Below, piece after piece: positions 62,764 to 64,000 of a DNA stretch of 64,000 bases. The notes under the pieces are model-generated. The model made no database searches. It was not told the DNA's origin and saw only the letters and a list, made by a program, of their open reading frames with translations. The position numbers and the translations under genes are program-made. How positions within the stretch are numbered: position 1 is the first letter of the stretch; each line of letters starts with the position of its first letter. Origin of the DNA: Rhabdophis nuchalis (lineage: Eukaryota > Chordata > Lepidosauria > Squamata > Natricidae); contig CM077644.1 of assembly GCA_039707465.1 (NCBI GenBank), positions 219,394,962 through 219,458,961 of the forward strand. Reading direction: 5' to 3'.

Positions 62764-63075
62764 TAGGTGGTAGGTAGGTAGGTAGGTAGGTAGGTAGGTA
62801 GGTAGGTAGGTAGGTAGATAGATAGGGGGATATATAGAGAGAGGGAGAAATACAGTAGAGGGATATAGAGAGAGAGGGAGAAATACAGTAGAGGGATAGA
62901 GAGAGAGAGGCCGAGGGCGACGGAGGCCATTGCCTGTCCCTTCGGAACAGCACTCGCCTATCTCTCAGGACCAACTGACCCATGTTCAACTGCAGTTCAC
63001 ATGGAACCCTTCTCCACTTCAAAGTAGGTAGGTAGGTAGGTAGGTAGAGGGACATACGGAGAGGTAGGTAGGTTG
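62764..63075. repeat. Composite GGTA microsatellite and GA-rich minisatellite
   Basis: A (GGTA)n run lies at 62768-62816. A short minisatellite follows (unit gagggagaaatacagtagagggata, 62839-62909), then unique DNA, then further GGTA runs at 63024-63046 and 63061-63072. The minus-strand open frame at 62552-63055 with YLPT and I-repeats is a product of these runs. Confidence 0.9.
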
Positions 63076-63084
63076 GGGGTTATA

Positions 63085-63200
63085 CAGTGGTTGTGTGTAT
63101 GTGTTTGCGTGTGCAGGTGTAGATCTTCACACAGATTGGTTGGCCATTTAACCAGACTGGGCCACAGCAACGCGTGGCCAGGAATGGCTAGTAAATAAAA
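63085..63200 (+). repeat. Unclassified interspersed repeat, likely right part
   Basis: The string gactgggccacagcaacgcgtggccaggaatggctagtaaat is, as I recall, the right end of the repeat whose left part lies at 59462-59655. The family is not confirmed. Confidence 0.4.
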
Positions 63201-63880
63201 TATAACATAGACATCATTCTATATCCATTGTATAATATAAAATGTGCTATAAGGCAGTAGTTTTACAATATAAAATGGGTATAACATGAAGCCTTTCAAG
63301 ATTGGTAGTTCCTAAAACCTATGTGTATAGGGTGTGTTGCTTTTGAAAACGAAATGGGAAAAATGATTCTTTGCCTGTGGCCGAGCCTTCCCATCTATGA
63401 TAACTACTAGATGCTGTGATATTCATAAAATCACAATTCTGCGTTTAATTACTGAATACAGAAGAAAGAAATATACTGGTATATTTCTTTCTTGTTCAGT
63501 AATTGTTCATTGTATCACAATCATGTGGCATGCTTGACAAGAATAAAACTGGCAAAATACCTTGGTTTTGTTGGTTTTAGTCATTATCCCTTCTGATGCT
63601 CTACTATGACTAAGAATTCATCAATCCTGTCTTGCTGAAAAAATTCTTTAAAGCAGGAAGCATTTTGCAAATGAGACCTCAGCTTTTTGAAACAGGTGTG
63701 AGAATATGTAAGGCTGGTGCCGGAAATCTGCCCTTTTGAACTTTTGATGTCCAGGCAAACAAAATAGGATTCTCATTAAAACATTGATAATTGCATTCAT
63801 TATTGCCTTGAGTATTTGGTTTCATAAGATATCTGGAGGTATATGCATACTTTCATAAACAAATATATGTGTGTATGTAT
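63201..63880 (+). other. PLPP1 intron 3, no recognised feature
   Basis: A short near-palindrome lies at 63465-63494 (agaaagaaatatactggtatatttctttct). No gene was seen. Confidence 0.5.
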
Positions 63881-63883
63881 ACA

Positions 63884-64000
63884 TCGGGACGCCCTTCGCA
63901 CAGTCACCCATGCTCTCGTGACATCCCGACTGGACTATTGTAACTCTCTCTACATGGGGCTCCCCTTGAGGTGCACCCGAAGACTTCAGCTGGTCCAGAA
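63884..64000 (+). mobile_element. L2 LINE fragment running off the window
   Basis: From cgggacgcccttcgcacagtc to the last base it matches the L2 copy at 61922-62037 with a few changes, covering the [20 protein letters not shown] region. It is 5'-truncated at 63884; the 3' end lies outside. Confidence 0.92.

Overview
This window looks like nuclear DNA from a squamate reptile, most likely a snake. It is AT-rich and gene-poor, with one widely spaced vertebrate gene and many repeats. The repeats include CR1 and L2 LINEs, a short L1 piece, Sauria-type tRNA SINEs, two other tRNA-derived SINEs, hAT-type and TA-flanked MITEs, and many microsatellites. The snake assignment is an inference from repeat content; no taxonomic marker was searched.

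The only host gene I can support is PLPP1 (phospholipid phosphatase 1, LPP1/PPAP2A) on the + strand, and only its 5' half. A CpG-rich promoter lies at about 8.9-9.5 kb, coding exon 1 at 9478-9535, two alternative second exons at 34599-34753 and 44143-44294, and exon 3 at 54619-54899. All four have GT-AG borders. The two second exons have the same phase and lengths of 155 and 152 bp, so the reading frame survives only if exactly one is used. Exon 3 carries the first catalytic motif of the LPP family. The exons with the other two motifs (the SGH and SRxxxxxH blocks) were not found and should lie beyond position 64000.

Region by region: 1-8.9 kb is 5' intergenic DNA with MITEs, an L2 3' end, a Sauria SINE split by a hAT MITE, a possible LTR and an old LINE remnant next to the promoter. 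9.5-34.6 kb is intron 1; it holds a CR1 with an L2 inside it, a second L2 3' end, an L1 with a 16-bp target duplication inside an old L2, fold-back hAT MITEs and a purine-rich minisatellite. 34.8-44.1 kb and 44.3-54.6 kb are the introns around the second alternative exon; they hold TA MITEs, two related hAT MITEs, a tRNA-SINE and a 2.3-kb L2. 54.9-64.0 kb is the start of intron 3, with SINEs, a shortened CR1, a 5'-truncated L2 broken by one frameshift, an ATT/GGTA microsatellite block and the start of another L2 that leaves the window.

No prokaryotic features, CRISPR arrays, rRNA or functional tRNA genes were seen. The strongest points for a second look are the frame-enforced exon choice in PLPP1, the L2 3' stem-loop with a compensatory base change between copies, and several nested insertions that can be ordered in time from target-site duplications.
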